A stretch of 46,267 bases of DNA from Alphaproteobacteria bacterium (GTDB lineage Bacteria > Pseudomonadota > Alphaproteobacteria > Acetobacterales > Acetobacteraceae): assembly GCA_026400845.1 (NCBI GenBank), contig JAPLOH010000235.1, forward strand, positions 465 through 46,731, given 5' to 3'. Positions 17,569-25,050 of this stretch are shown piece after piece (within the stretch, counting starts at the first letter, position 1; each line of letters starts with the position of its first letter). The notes under the pieces are model-generated. The model saw nothing but the letters and a program-made list of their open reading frames with translations. It was not told the origin of the DNA and made no database searches. The position numbers and the translations under genes are program-made.

Positions 17569-18333
17569 TTACACGCCCGCCTTCTGCAGCGCCGCGATGT
17601 AGCCGCGGTTCCAGGTCGGGCAGATCATCACCTCGTTGATCACGACGTGCTTCGGCAGGCAGGCGATGTAGCGGATGAGATCGCCGACATCCTCCTTCTG
17701 CGCCATTTTCGCGCGGTCCTCGGCGCTGACGGGCACCGGGCGCTTGTCGAGAATCGGCGTCGCCACCTCGCCCGGCAGCACCGCGGTGCAGCGGATGCCG
17801 TTGATGCATTCCTGCATGTTGATGGTGTGACACGCCGCCACCACGCCGTGCTTGGCCGCCACATAGGCTGGCCCGCTCATCAGCCCCACCCAGCGCCCGG
17901 CCATCGAGGCGGTGACGATGATCTGCCCGTCCTGCTGCTTGCGCATCATCGGCAGCACCGCGATGGCGCCATAGAACACGCTGTCGAGGTTGCCGTGCAG
18001 CACGGTGTTGATGCCCTCCGGCGAGATCTTGTCCCAGGAGCGGTCGAGGATGTTGATGCCGGCATTGGCGACGAAAATATCGAGCCGTTTGAACTTCTTC
18101 TTGATCCAGTCGGCGATGCCCTGCACGGCGGCGGCATCGGTCATATCGCCGGCCTTGACGTGCGCAATTCCGCCCGCCTCGGCGATCCGCCCCGCGACCT
18201 CCTTCAGCGGCGCGGTCCGCCGCCCGGTCAGTACCAGCGTCGCGCCTTCGGCGGCCAGCGCCATCGCCGCCCCCTCGCCGATGCCGGTGCCGGCGCCGGT
18301 GACCCAGACGATCTTGCCATCAAGCTTGCCCAT
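17569..18333 (-). CDS. SDR-family NAD(P)-dependent oxidoreductase
   Basis: 254 residues, classical short-chain dehydrogenase. The cofactor motif TGAGTGIG is at residues 12-19, NAG is in FVANAGIN, and the catalytic Ser (TASMAG) and Tyr-Lys (YVAAK) are present. The frame is open 49 codons upstream, but ATG 18333 behind AAGGGAGAAGG is the clear start. It is divergent from an enolase-superfamily dehydratase gene 89 bp away, which suggests a shared sugar-acid or hydroxy-acid pathway with the hydroxyacid dehydrogenase beyond it. The C terminus (PTWNRGYIAALQKAGV) is longer than in generic SDRs. Substrate unknown. Confidence 0.88.
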   Translation of the reverse strand: MGKLDGKIVWVTGAGTGIGEGAAMALAAEGATLVLTGRRTAPLKEVAGRIAEAGGIAHVKAGDMTDAAAVQGIADWIKKKFKRLDIFVANAGINILDRSWDKISPEGINTVLHGNLDSVFYGAIAVLPMMRKQQDGQIIVTASMAGRWVGLMSGPAYVAAKHGVVAACHTINMQECINGIRCTAVLPGEVATPILDKRPVPVSAEDRAKMAQKEDVGDLIRYIACLPKHVVINEVMICPTWNRGYIAALQKAGV

Positions 18334-18422
18334 GAACCTTCTCCCTTTTCGGCCGCTTGTCGCCGGCGGCCCGCCGTGTTGCAGTGTCCCGCGGTGTGCG
18401 ATGACCGCCGCATGGAGGAAAC

Positions 18423-19595
18423 ATGAAAATCCGCTCCGTTGAAACCCTGCGTGCGAATGCCGGCTGGCGTTTGTTCTCATTTCTCAAGATCACCACCGCC
18501 TGCGGCATCATCGGCTGGTCCGAATACAACGAGAGTTTCGGCAGCGCCGGGCTCTCCACCGTGGTTGAGGCCCTCGCCCAATCCCTCATCGGGCAGGACC
18601 CGCGGCCGGTCGAGCGGCTGATCTCGACGCTGCATGTCGCCACCCGCCAGTCCCGCGGCGGCATCAACCACCAGGCGATCGCCGCGATCGAGAACGCGCT
18701 GCTCGACATCAAGGCGAAGGACCTGGGCGTGCCGGTCTACGCCTTGTTCGGCGGGCCGGTGCGCGATCGCATCCCGGTCTACTGGTCGCATACCGGCACC
18801 TATCGGGTGCGCAATGCCGACCTCATGGGCGTGAAGCCGCTGACCACCTATGACGAGCTGGCCCGCCATTGCGAGGATATCCGCAACCTCGGCTATCGCG
18901 CGCTGAAAACCAACATCATGCCCGCCCGCGACGGCAAGCTGGTGCCGTTCTCGCCCGGCTTCGGCCGCACCCCGGGCTGGCCCGAACTCAACTGGGACAA
19001 TGCCGTCGTCGATGCCGCCTGCGCCACCGTCGCCGCCTGCCGCGAGGGCGCCGGGGCGGCGATGGGCGTGATGCTCGACGTCAATTTCCACTTCAAGACC
19101 GAGGGGTTCCGCCAGATCGCCCGTGCCATGGCACCGTACAACCTCACCTGGCTCGAAATCGACATGCATGATCCGGCGTCGATGGCCGATATCCGGGCGA
19201 TCTCCCCCTGCCCGATCGCGAGCTACGAGACGCTGTGCCATCGTCGCGAGTTCAAACCCTATTTCGACGCCCACGGCGCTGACGTCGCCATCATCGACGT
19301 GGTGTGGAACGGGCTCGCCGAAAGCGTGAAGACGGCGGCGATGGCGGAGGTGTACGAAATCAACTGCGCGCCGCATAATTTCTACGGCCATGTCTGCACC
19401 ATGATCTCGGCACATTTCTGCGCGGCGATCCCGAATTTCCGTATCATGGAGATCGATATCGACAGCGTCGCCTGGCGCGATGAGTTTTTCACGGATGTGC
19501 CGCGCATTGAAAACGGCGAACTGGTCTTGCCGACCGCGCCGGGCTGGGGCATCGACGTCAACGAGGCGGCCGTTCGCGCCCGCCCGCCGCAATAG
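18423..19595 (+). CDS. Enolase-superfamily (mandelate racemase/galactonate dehydratase-like) enzyme
   Basis: 390 residues with the MR/MLE capping domain and a TIM barrel. Apparent metal ligands are Asp in MLDVNFHF, Glu in LEIDMHDP and Glu in SYETLCHR. Later come AIIDVVWNG and NCAPHNFYGH, with a His of the kind used as base in galactonate and mannonate dehydratases. The usual K-x-K after strand two reads ALKTN, so the second Lys is missing. That argues for a one-base dehydratase mechanism rather than racemisation. Its start overlaps nothing and lies 89 bp from the divergent SDR gene. The downstream 2-hydroxyacid dehydrogenase follows after 23 bp, so the two form an operon. Confidence 0.82.
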   Translation: MKIRSVETLRANAGWRLFSFLKITTACGIIGWSEYNESFGSAGLSTVVEALAQSLIGQDPRPVERLISTLHVATRQSRGGINHQAIAAIENALLDIKAKDLGVPVYALFGGPVRDRIPVYWSHTGTYRVRNADLMGVKPLTTYDELARHCEDIRNLGYRALKTNIMPARDGKLVPFSPGFGRTPGWPELNWDNAVVDAACATVAACREGAGAAMGVMLDVNFHFKTEGFRQIARAMAPYNLTWLEIDMHDPASMADIRAISPCPIASYETLCHRREFKPYFDAHGADVAIIDVVWNGLAESVKTAAMAEVYEINCAPHNFYGHVCTMISAHFCAAIPNFRIMEIDIDSVAWRDEFFTDVPRIENGELVLPTAPGWGIDVNEAAVRARPPQ

Positions 19596-19618
19596 GGTTC
19601 CACAAGGAGACACCAGGA

Positions 19619-20665
19619 ATGGCCAAGTTCAAGATCGTCACCCCGGAGGGCGCGAGTTTCACCGTCGCCGGCGGTGGATACGACCACGAGATGGAGGCGC
19701 TCGCCGGCATGGATGCCGAGATCGTCGAGTGCCCCGCCACCGAAGAGGGCTTCATCGCCGGCACCCAGGACGCCGACGCGATCTACGCCAAGGGCATGTC
19801 CTTCTCGCCCAAGATGATCGCCGCCCTGCCGGAGCGCTGCCGCGGCATCGTGCTCGGCACCGTCGGCGTGGACTACGTCAACGTCGCCGCCGCGACCGCA
19901 CGCAACATGCCGGTGACCAACTGCCCCGATACCTTCATCGAGGAAGTCGCCGACCACGCGATGATGCTGCTGCTCTCCACCCATCGCCGCGCCATCGAGC
20001 AGGACCGCATGGTGCGCGAAGGCCGCTGGCGCGATGGCCGCCCGCAGCTGCTGGAAGTGCCGCGCCTGATGGGCATGACGCTGGGGTTCATCGCCTTCGG
20101 CCACGTCGCCCGCGCGGTTGCGATGCGCGCCAAGGCGTTCGGCCTGCGCATGATCGCCTATGACCCGTTCATCGAAGAGCTGGTGATGCCGCCCTACGGC
20201 GTCGAGCCCGCGACGTTCGAGGAAGTGCTGAGCAAGTCCGACTTCATCTCCATGCACGCCCCGGCGACGCCCGAGGCACAGGGCATGCTGATGGAGAAGC
20301 ATTTTCGGATGATGAAAAAGAACGCCATCTTCATCAACACCGGCCGCGGCGCCACTGTCCAGGAATCCGGCCTCATCAAGGCCCTCCAGGAGAAATGGAT
20401 CGCCGGCGCCGGCATCGACGTCTTCGAGGTCGAACCCGCCCAGCAGGACAACCCCCTGCTGCAAATGCCCCACGTCATCCTCTCGCCCCACAACGCCTCC
20501 GCGAGCGCCCGCTTCGACCCGGCCCGCAAGCGCCGCGTCGGCCAGGAACTCGCGCTCCTCCTCGGCGGCCGCTGGCCGATGAGCTGCGTGAACCCGACGG
20601 TGCTAACCAAAACCAACCTGCGCCGCTGGCAGCCGTATTCGATGGAGCGCGGGCCGAACTCTTAA
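19619..20665 (+). CDS. D-isomer-specific 2-hydroxyacid dehydrogenase
   Basis: 348 residues, NAD(P)-binding 2-hydroxyacid dehydrogenase family. Catalytic elements are seen: Arg in INTGRGATV, Glu in DVFEVEPA and His in LSPHNASAS. The dinucleotide loop is LGFIAFGHVARAV, with Ala where the family normally has the second Gly (GxGxxG). This may alter cofactor fit. RBS AAGGAGACACC precedes the ATG. It lies 23 bp after the enolase-superfamily gene and probably reduces the keto acid produced there, or oxidises its precursor. The family has low substrate predictability. Confidence 0.87.
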   Translation: MAKFKIVTPEGASFTVAGGGYDHEMEALAGMDAEIVECPATEEGFIAGTQDADAIYAKGMSFSPKMIAALPERCRGIVLGTVGVDYVNVAAATARNMPVTNCPDTFIEEVADHAMMLLLSTHRRAIEQDRMVREGRWRDGRPQLLEVPRLMGMTLGFIAFGHVARAVAMRAKAFGLRMIAYDPFIEELVMPPYGVEPATFEEVLSKSDFISMHAPATPEAQGMLMEKHFRMMKKNAIFINTGRGATVQESGLIKALQEKWIAGAGIDVFEVEPAQQDNPLLQMPHVILSPHNASASARFDPARKRRVGQELALLLGGRWPMSCVNPTVLTKTNLRRWQPYSMERGPNS

Positions 20666-20672
20666 TCCGTAC

Positions 20673-20698
20673 GGTGGGGCGCCCCTTGGCGTCCCACC
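20673..20698. repeat. REP hairpin upstream of the RAYT gene
   Basis: GGTGGGGCGCC, CCTT, GGCGTCCCACC: an inverted repeat with one G:T pair, 19 bp before the RAYT ATG. The same stem family occurs at 11178 and 21251. Confidence 0.7.
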
Positions 20699-20716
20699 AC
20701 TCGCTCCGGGAAACCC

Positions 20717-21250
20717 ATGTCCAACTACCGCCGCAACCGTGTCCGCGGCGGCACCTATTTTTTCACCGTCAACCTCGCCGACCGCGCCTCATCGCTGCTG
20801 GTCGACCGCATCGACCTCCTCCGCGAGGCCGTCCGCCGCACCCGGGCGCGCAAACCCTTCCATATCGACGCCTGGGTCGTCCTCCCCGATCACATGCACG
20901 CGCTCTGGACGCTTCCCGAAGGCGACGCCGATTTCTCCACCCGATGGCACCACATCAAGTTCTCGTTTTCCTGGGCGATACCACCGGGCGAAGTGCGCTC
21001 CAAAAGCCGCCGCACTCAGGGCGAGCGCGGCATCTGGCAACGCCGCTTCTGGGAACACACCATCGGCGACGACCGCGACTACGCCGCGCACATGGACTAC
21101 ATCCATTTCAACCCGGTAAAGCACGGCCTCGTCACCGCACCCGCGGACTGGCCCTATTCCACATTCCTCCGCTGCACCTCCGCCGGCCTCTACCCCAAAT
21201 CCTGGACCCTGAAATCCACCCCCGACACCGGCTTCGGCGAACCGAGGTAG
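20717..21250 (+). CDS. REP-associated tyrosine transposase (RAYT)
   Basis: A 177-residue Y1/HUH-type transposase of the TnpA-REP group. These single-stranded DNA nucleases process REP hairpins and are thought to spread them. The HUH-type motif is at residues 55-64 (VLPDHMHALW, His59/His61). The downstream IWQRRFWEHTI and DYIHFNPVKHGLV segments hold the presumed catalytic Tyr. Start MSNYRRNRVRGGTYFF is typical for the family. REP hairpins of one sequence family lie on both sides, and the downstream one overlaps the TAG stop. The gene looks intact, so it may still be active. Confidence 0.9.
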   Translation: MSNYRRNRVRGGTYFFTVNLADRASSLLVDRIDLLREAVRRTRARKPFHIDAWVVLPDHMHALWTLPEGDADFSTRWHHIKFSFSWAIPPGEVRSKSRRTQGERGIWQRRFWEHTIGDDRDYAAHMDYIHFNPVKHGLVTAPADWPYSTFLRCTSAGLYPKSWTLKSTPDTGFGEPR

Positions 21251-21327
21251 GGTGGGACGCCGAAGGTGTCCCACCGCCACCATGACGGTGCGGCAAAATG
21301 GTGGGACACGTTCCGCGGCCCACCCTA
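21247..21327. repeat. Inverted REP pair (BIME-like) downstream of the RAYT gene
   Basis: A first hairpin, GGTGGGACGCC...GGTGTCCCACC (21251-21275), is preceded by GTAG that includes the RAYT stop codon. A second, opposite-facing unit (21300-21324) ends CCCACCCTAC, the mirror of GTAGGGTGGG. The pair of opposed REPs is the layout of a BIME. Confidence 0.72.
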
Positions 21328-21335
21328 CTGCGCGC

Positions 21336-21352
21336 TCCCTGCGCATCCGAGG
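21336..21352 (+). repeat. 17-bp direct repeat, left copy
   Basis: TCCCTGCGCATCCGAGG, identical to 22161-22177. The two copies bracket the mntA-hepT module (825 bp apart). Confidence 0.6.
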
Positions 21353-21378
21353 ACCGTGCCGCTGGGATCATCCACCTG

Positions 21379-21753
21379 TCATGGGGCCGGATCAACACGG
21401 CCATCCTCACCGCTCAGTTCTCGCAAAAGCCCCGCGACGACTGCCCGTAGACCGGGCAGCAGCGTCATCGCGATGCGCCAGACCTCTCCGTCATCGACGG
21501 TCGCATACCCGTGGATAATGACATTGCGGAACGCGATGATGCGGCGGTATTCCGGAACGCGCGCTGCCAAGGCCGGATCGAGCCGGGCGAGTTGGGCCAG
21601 CGCCTCGCCAATGATTTCGAACTTGCGTTCGACCGCCGCACGTACCATCGGCTAACTGCGATAGGCCGCCTCGTCCAATCCTTCGATGAAGCGTGCGATG
21701 TCCGCAGCAGCGGTGTCGACGTCCCACAGGAAGGTCCGCGGGTCACGCTCCAT
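21379..21753 (-). pseudogene. hepT: HepT-like (HEPN) toxin gene interrupted by an in-frame amber codon
   Basis: Read through, this is a 124-residue HepT/DUF86 protein. Codons 1-33 (MERDPRTFLWDVD...AAYRS) are followed by TAG at 21654-21652. The same frame then continues PMVRAAVERKFEIIGEA to the HEPN active-site motif R-N-V-I-I-H-G-Y (Rx4HxY) and the end. Homology runs across the stop without a gap, so this is a point nonsense change rather than two genes. An ATG two codons after the stop (21648) could allow a shortened product of 89 residues that keeps the RNase motif but lacks the first helices. The start overlaps mntA by 11 bp. Confidence 0.78.
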
Positions 21754-22054
21754 AGACAGGTTCGCGTACGGCGTTGATGCGCGTGAGAATGAAGGGGTTA
21801 CGGACCGCCCCCTCCTGCACCAGGTCGACTTTTCGGCCCAGCACGGCTTCCAGGGCCTCGGCAAGACCGAAATGGCGTTCCAGGGGGGACATGCTGGTCT
21901 CGCGATCGAAGGCTACAAGGAAATCGGCATCGCTCCGGGCGGGATCGAAGTCCCGGCCGCGGGCGGCGGAGCCGAAAACCTCCAACCGCCGCACGCCATA
22001 GCGGCGGCAAATCTCCGCAATGGACTCCCGCTTTTCCGCTATGAGCGCATGCAT
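21743..22054 (-). CDS. mntA: MntA-type nucleotidyltransferase antitoxin
   Basis: 103 residues, minimal nucleotidyltransferase. FGSAARGRDFDPARSDADF holds the G-S...D-x-D catalytic signature (Gly28-Ser29, Asp42, Asp44), with a two-residue longer spacing than textbook MNT proteins. Known MntA antitoxins neutralise HepT by attaching AMP to the Tyr of the Rx4HxY motif. The RBS GGAGGTT lies six bases before ATG 22054, and a good promoter is just upstream. It overlaps the hepT start. With the toxin broken, the antitoxin could now be a relic. Confidence 0.83.
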   Translation of the reverse strand: MHALIAEKRESIAEICRRYGVRRLEVFGSAARGRDFDPARSDADFLVAFDRETSMSPLERHFGLAEALEAVLGRKVDLVQEGAVRNPFILTRINAVREPVYGA

Positions 22055-22077
22055 GAGGAACCTCCGATAGCGAGTAT

Positions 22078-22107
22078 AGTATAGCGCAGGCGCGCGCGCC
22101 GCTCCAA
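22078..22107 (-). promoter_or_regulatory. Promoter of mntA-hepT
   Basis: On the minus strand: TTGGAG (22107-22102), an 18-bp spacer, TATACT (22083-22078), with a second overlapping TATACT directly after it. A start near 22071 gives a ~17-nt leader carrying GGAGGTT. The G+C-only spacer (CGGCGCGCGCGCC) is notable. Confidence 0.5.
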
Positions 22108-22132
22108 TCGCTCAACCGCTACCCTCTCCAAC

Positions 22133-22161
22133 TTGCCTCACCCATAACCAATGCGCATATT
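22133..22161 (+). promoter_or_regulatory. Possible promoter of ccdAB
   Basis: TTGCCT (22133-22138), 17 bp, CATATT (22156-22161), 24 bp before the ccdA ATG. The -10 is immediately followed by a 17-bp sequence that is also found at 21336. Moderate match only. Confidence 0.35.
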
Positions 22162-22177
22162 CCCTGCGCATCCGAGG
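22161..22177 (+). repeat. 17-bp direct repeat, right copy
   Basis: TCCCTGCGCATCCGAGG, identical to 21336-21352, lying 9 bp before the ccdA ATG. Confidence 0.6.
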
Positions 22178-22185
22178 GCCACGCC

Positions 22186-22419
22186 ATGTCCCAAACCACC
22201 CGCCGCCGCCCCACCAACATCACCCTCCCCGACGCCCTCCTCGCCGAGGCCCGCGCGCTGAACATCAACATCTCGCAAACCTGCGAACGCGCCCTCGCCG
22301 CCGAAGTCGCCACCGCCCGCCGTGAAGCCTGGCTGCGCGACAACCGCGCGGCCATGGATGCCTGGAACGAGCGCGTCGAAACCGAAGGACTGCCCCTGGC
22401 CGCCTACCGCCGCTTCTGA
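22186..22419 (+). CDS. ccdA: CcdA-type antitoxin
   Basis: 77 residues. The N terminus RRRPTNITLPDALLAEARAL is a ribbon-helix-helix DNA-binding region that would repress its own promoter. The C terminus EAWLRDNRAAMDAWNERVETEG, rich in charged and Trp residues, is the toxin-binding tail of CcdA proteins. It overlaps ccdB by ATGA, so the two are translationally coupled. It stands in a cluster of mobile and toxin-antitoxin genes. Confidence 0.88.
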   Translation: MSQTTRRRPTNITLPDALLAEARALNINISQTCERALAAEVATARREAWLRDNRAAMDAWNERVETEGLPLAAYRRF

Positions 22420-22721
22420 TGGCCCGCCACGACGTCTACAAAATGCCCGGCGGCGGGCCCGGCTACCTCGTCGACGTGCAGGCCGCGTTGCTCGACCACC
22501 TCGCCTCCCGCGTCGTCCTCCCCTTGGAGCCTATCGCCCGCAACCCCGAGTGGCTCAAGGACCTCAACCCCGTCATCGACATCCTCGGCGAACCCCACGT
22601 CCTGCTCACCCAGGCCATCGTCGCCATCCCCGCCCGCGAGCTCAACCGCCCCGTCGCCTCGCTGCGCGACCACCAGGACGCCATCACCCGCGCGCTCGAC
22701 CTCCTGCTGACCGGCTTCTGA
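22419..22721 (+). CDS. ccdB: CcdB-type gyrase-poison toxin
   Basis: 100 residues, the same length as classical CcdB (101). The sequence YLVDVQAALLDHLASRVVLP and the C-terminal ASLRDHQDAITRALDLLLTGF are characteristic. CcdB traps DNA gyrase in its cleaved complex through the last residues; this one ends T-G-F rather than W-G-I, as in many chromosomal homologues. The frame is intact. A shorter, diverged copy of the same C terminus is found at 41257-41322. Confidence 0.88.
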   Translation: MARHDVYKMPGGGPGYLVDVQAALLDHLASRVVLPLEPIARNPEWLKDLNPVIDILGEPHVLLTQAIVAIPARELNRPVASLRDHQDAITRALDLLLTGF

Positions 22722-22799
22722 GGCCTCTACTTCACCCCCAAACCGCCTGCACCAAAGCAAACACCCCAGCAAGCGCAGCGCGACGCATCATTCCGCCTC

Positions 22800-23249
22800 A
22801 TTCGTCAGCACTCAACAACTGCGTCGCCACCGCGCTGCGGGCTGATGACGAACTGGGGCACCGGTTCGAACTCGTGCTGAGCGTACCGGGGATCGGCGAG
22901 CGGGCGGCGGTGGCGATCCTGGTGCGCATGCCCGCGATCGGGCGCCTCTCGCGTGAGGAGGCCGCCGCGTTGGCTGGAATTGCACCATGCGATGACGACA
23001 GCGGCACCAGGCGCGGGCAACGCCACATCGCGGGTGGTCGGGCGCGGCTGCGACGCTCGCTCCATGCAGCCGCGCTGGCGGCAGCGTTCCGCTGGAACGA
23101 GGGCGCCGATCGCGCTTTTCAGCCGATTGACAGGCGCCGGAAAACCCCACAAGGCCGCCCTCGTCGCCGGCGCCAGGAAGCTCATCGCCTATGCCCATAC
23201 CGTCGTTCAGCGAGGGACGCCATGGAGCGCAGAGCCGAAACGAACCTGA
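22800..23249 (+). pseudogene. IS110-family transposase remnant
   Basis: Only the C-terminal Transposase_20 half remains: LVLSVPGIGERAAVAILVRM (helix-hairpin-helix), LAGIAPCDDDSG, GGRARLRRSLHAAAL. Near 23120, in CGCGCTTTTCAGC, the reading frame shifts by one base. The natural ending GAGKPHKAALVAGARKLIAY...GTPW then continues in another frame to 23249. The DEDD catalytic domain is absent. It begins about 80 bp after ccdB; the short stretch 22722-22800 holds nothing recognisable. No IS termini were found. Confidence 0.8.
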
Positions 23250-23277
23250 TGGTTGCTACGGCATCTGGCCAAACAAG

Positions 23278-23305
23278 AAAGGCCGGGGCTCTCGCCCCGG
23301 CCTTT
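23278..23305 (-). terminator. Rho-independent terminator of the ThDP-enzyme gene
   Basis: AAAGGCCGGGGC, TCTC, GCCCCGGCCTTT: a perfect 12-bp GC-rich stem with a 4-nt loop, 27 bp beyond the stop of the minus-strand gene. It is followed on that strand by CTTGTTT. Confidence 0.75.
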
Positions 23306-23331
23306 CCTTCGTCTTACTGCCAGCGACCCAA

Positions 23332-24966
23332 TCAGGTCCCCGGGCGAGAAACCTCGGTTTCCTTGCTGGTGATGAACTCCAGCAGCACGGGCACGCCCTT
23401 CTTGGTCTGCTCGATGCCGCGCTTGATCGCCGGGATGATCTCTTCCGGCGTGGTCACGCGTTCGCCGTAGCCGCCGAAGGCGCGGGCCATGGCGGCGTAG
23501 TCGCCGGAGATGTCCGTCGTGCGGTATTTCTCGGTGGAGTACGCCATGATCTTGAGTTCGATCGCCATCGAGAAGTTGTTCAGCAGGATGGACATGATGG
23601 GGATGCGCTCGCGCACCGCGGTCTCGAAGTCCATGCCGGTGAAGCCGATTGCCGCGTCGCCCCAAACGTTGATGCAGAGCTTGTCGGGCTGGGCCACCTT
23701 GGCGCCCAAGGCGAGGCCGAGCCCGTAGCCGAGCTGGGTGGTTTTGCCCCAGCCGATGTAGCTGAGCGGAGTGATCGACTGCCAGAACGGCGAAAGCTGA
23801 TCGCGCGGCGAGCCCGCGTCATGGGTGATGATGGTGTTCTCGACGTCGACGGTGTTCTGCAGATCCCACAGCACGCGGTAGGGGCAGAGCGGCGCCTCGT
23901 TCGAGGTCAGCTTCGGCATCCACTTCGCCATCCACTCGGCGCGGATCTTGGCGATCTCGGCCGAGACCGCGGTCGCGTCGCGGTTGGCGGTGACGGTCTT
24001 CCTCACCTCGGCGAGCACTGCATCGAGCACCAGCCCGGCGTCCCCGATCATGCCGACGTTGGTCACCAGGTCCTTGTTGAGGTGCTTCGGGTCGAGTGTC
24101 GCGTGGATGATGGTCTTGCCGGTCGGGATCTTCACCGCGAAGGAGCTCTCGGTGAAGGAGCAGCCGATGCCGAAGATCACGTCCGCCTTGTCGAGGAACT
24201 GCGGCACCATGCGCGTCATCGCGACGCCGCCGGAGCCGAGCGAGAGCGGGTGGTTCTCGGGGAAGCTGGACTTGCCGGAAAGCGACGTCACCACCGGGGC
24301 GGCGAGCAGCTCGGCGAGTTCCTTCAGCTGCGGCCAGGCCTGGGCGTAGTGGATGCCCTGGCCGGCATAGAGCACCAGGTTCTTGGCGGCCACCAGCAGG
24401 GCGGCGGCTTCCTTCACGTGGATCGGGTCCGGCCCGTACCGGGTGGAGAGCACCGGCGTGTATTCGAAGGGCTCCGGCACTTCCTCGTTGAACATGTCAC
24501 CGGGGATTTCCACCACCACCGGGCCGCCGCGGCCGTTGCGCAGCTGGGTGAAGGCGCGGCGCATGATGTTGGAGACTTCGGCGGCCAGCATGATCGGCTC
24601 GGTCGACTTGGTGATCGACTTCAGCGAGATGGTGGAGTTGAAGTTGGGGTCCATATGGGCGAGGCGGCGGGCATAGCCCATCGGCAGCACCAGCACGGGG
24701 ACCGATTCGCCGAAGCACTGCGCAATACCGCCGATGGCGTTTTCCGCGCCGGGGCCGTGTTGCATGGCGAAGGCGCCGATTTTCTTGCCCGAAGACAGGC
24801 GCGAAACCGCGTCCGCCATGTGCAGGCCGATGCGCTCCTGGCGCACGATGATGGGGCGGATATCCTTTTCCGCCGCGTGCTCGATCATGTGATTGACCGG
24901 GTAGGCGAACAGATGTTCGACCCCCTCCCGCCTCATGATTTCCGCAATAGCCTCGCCGACTTTCAT
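23332..24966 (-). CDS. Thiamine diphosphate-dependent enzyme (acetolactate-synthase-like)
   Basis: 544 residues with the three-domain ThDP-enzyme layout. The cofactor-activating Glu sits in IIVRQERIGLHMADA (N-terminal Pyr domain). A middle domain follows. The PP domain has GDAAIGFTGMDFETAVRERI...LLNN, the ThDP/Mg motif with GDA in place of GDG. Known members decarboxylate or condense 2-keto acids (acetolactate synthase, glyoxylate carboligase, oxalyl-CoA decarboxylase), and I cannot choose among these. RBS AAGGAGATC precedes ATG 24966. A strong terminator follows the gene. It stands next to an amidohydrolase gene on the same strand. Confidence 0.85.
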   Translation of the reverse strand: MKVGEAIAEIMRREGVEHLFAYPVNHMIEHAAEKDIRPIIVRQERIGLHMADAVSRLSSGKKIGAFAMQHGPGAENAIGGIAQCFGESVPVLVLPMGYARRLAHMDPNFNSTISLKSITKSTEPIMLAAEVSNIMRRAFTQLRNGRGGPVVVEIPGDMFNEEVPEPFEYTPVLSTRYGPDPIHVKEAAALLVAAKNLVLYAGQGIHYAQAWPQLKELAELLAAPVVTSLSGKSSFPENHPLSLGSGGVAMTRMVPQFLDKADVIFGIGCSFTESSFAVKIPTGKTIIHATLDPKHLNKDLVTNVGMIGDAGLVLDAVLAEVRKTVTANRDATAVSAEIAKIRAEWMAKWMPKLTSNEAPLCPYRVLWDLQNTVDVENTIITHDAGSPRDQLSPFWQSITPLSYIGWGKTTQLGYGLGLALGAKVAQPDKLCINVWGDAAIGFTGMDFETAVRERIPIMSILLNNFSMAIELKIMAYSTEKYRTTDISGDYAAMARAFGGYGERVTTPEEIIPAIKRGIEQTKKGVPVLLEFITSKETEVSRPGT

Positions 24967-25050
24967 CTTGATCTCCTTGAACGGATCGAATTTCCTAACC
25001 CGAAAAAAGCCTAGGCCCCGTCGGGCAGGGTTGCAACCCGGAGCGTGCTA

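Noticed and set aside
23191-25014. 607-codon plus-strand open frame
   Set aside because: Complement of the ThDP enzyme gene; the real protein is on the minus strand with clear cofactor motifs and an RBS.
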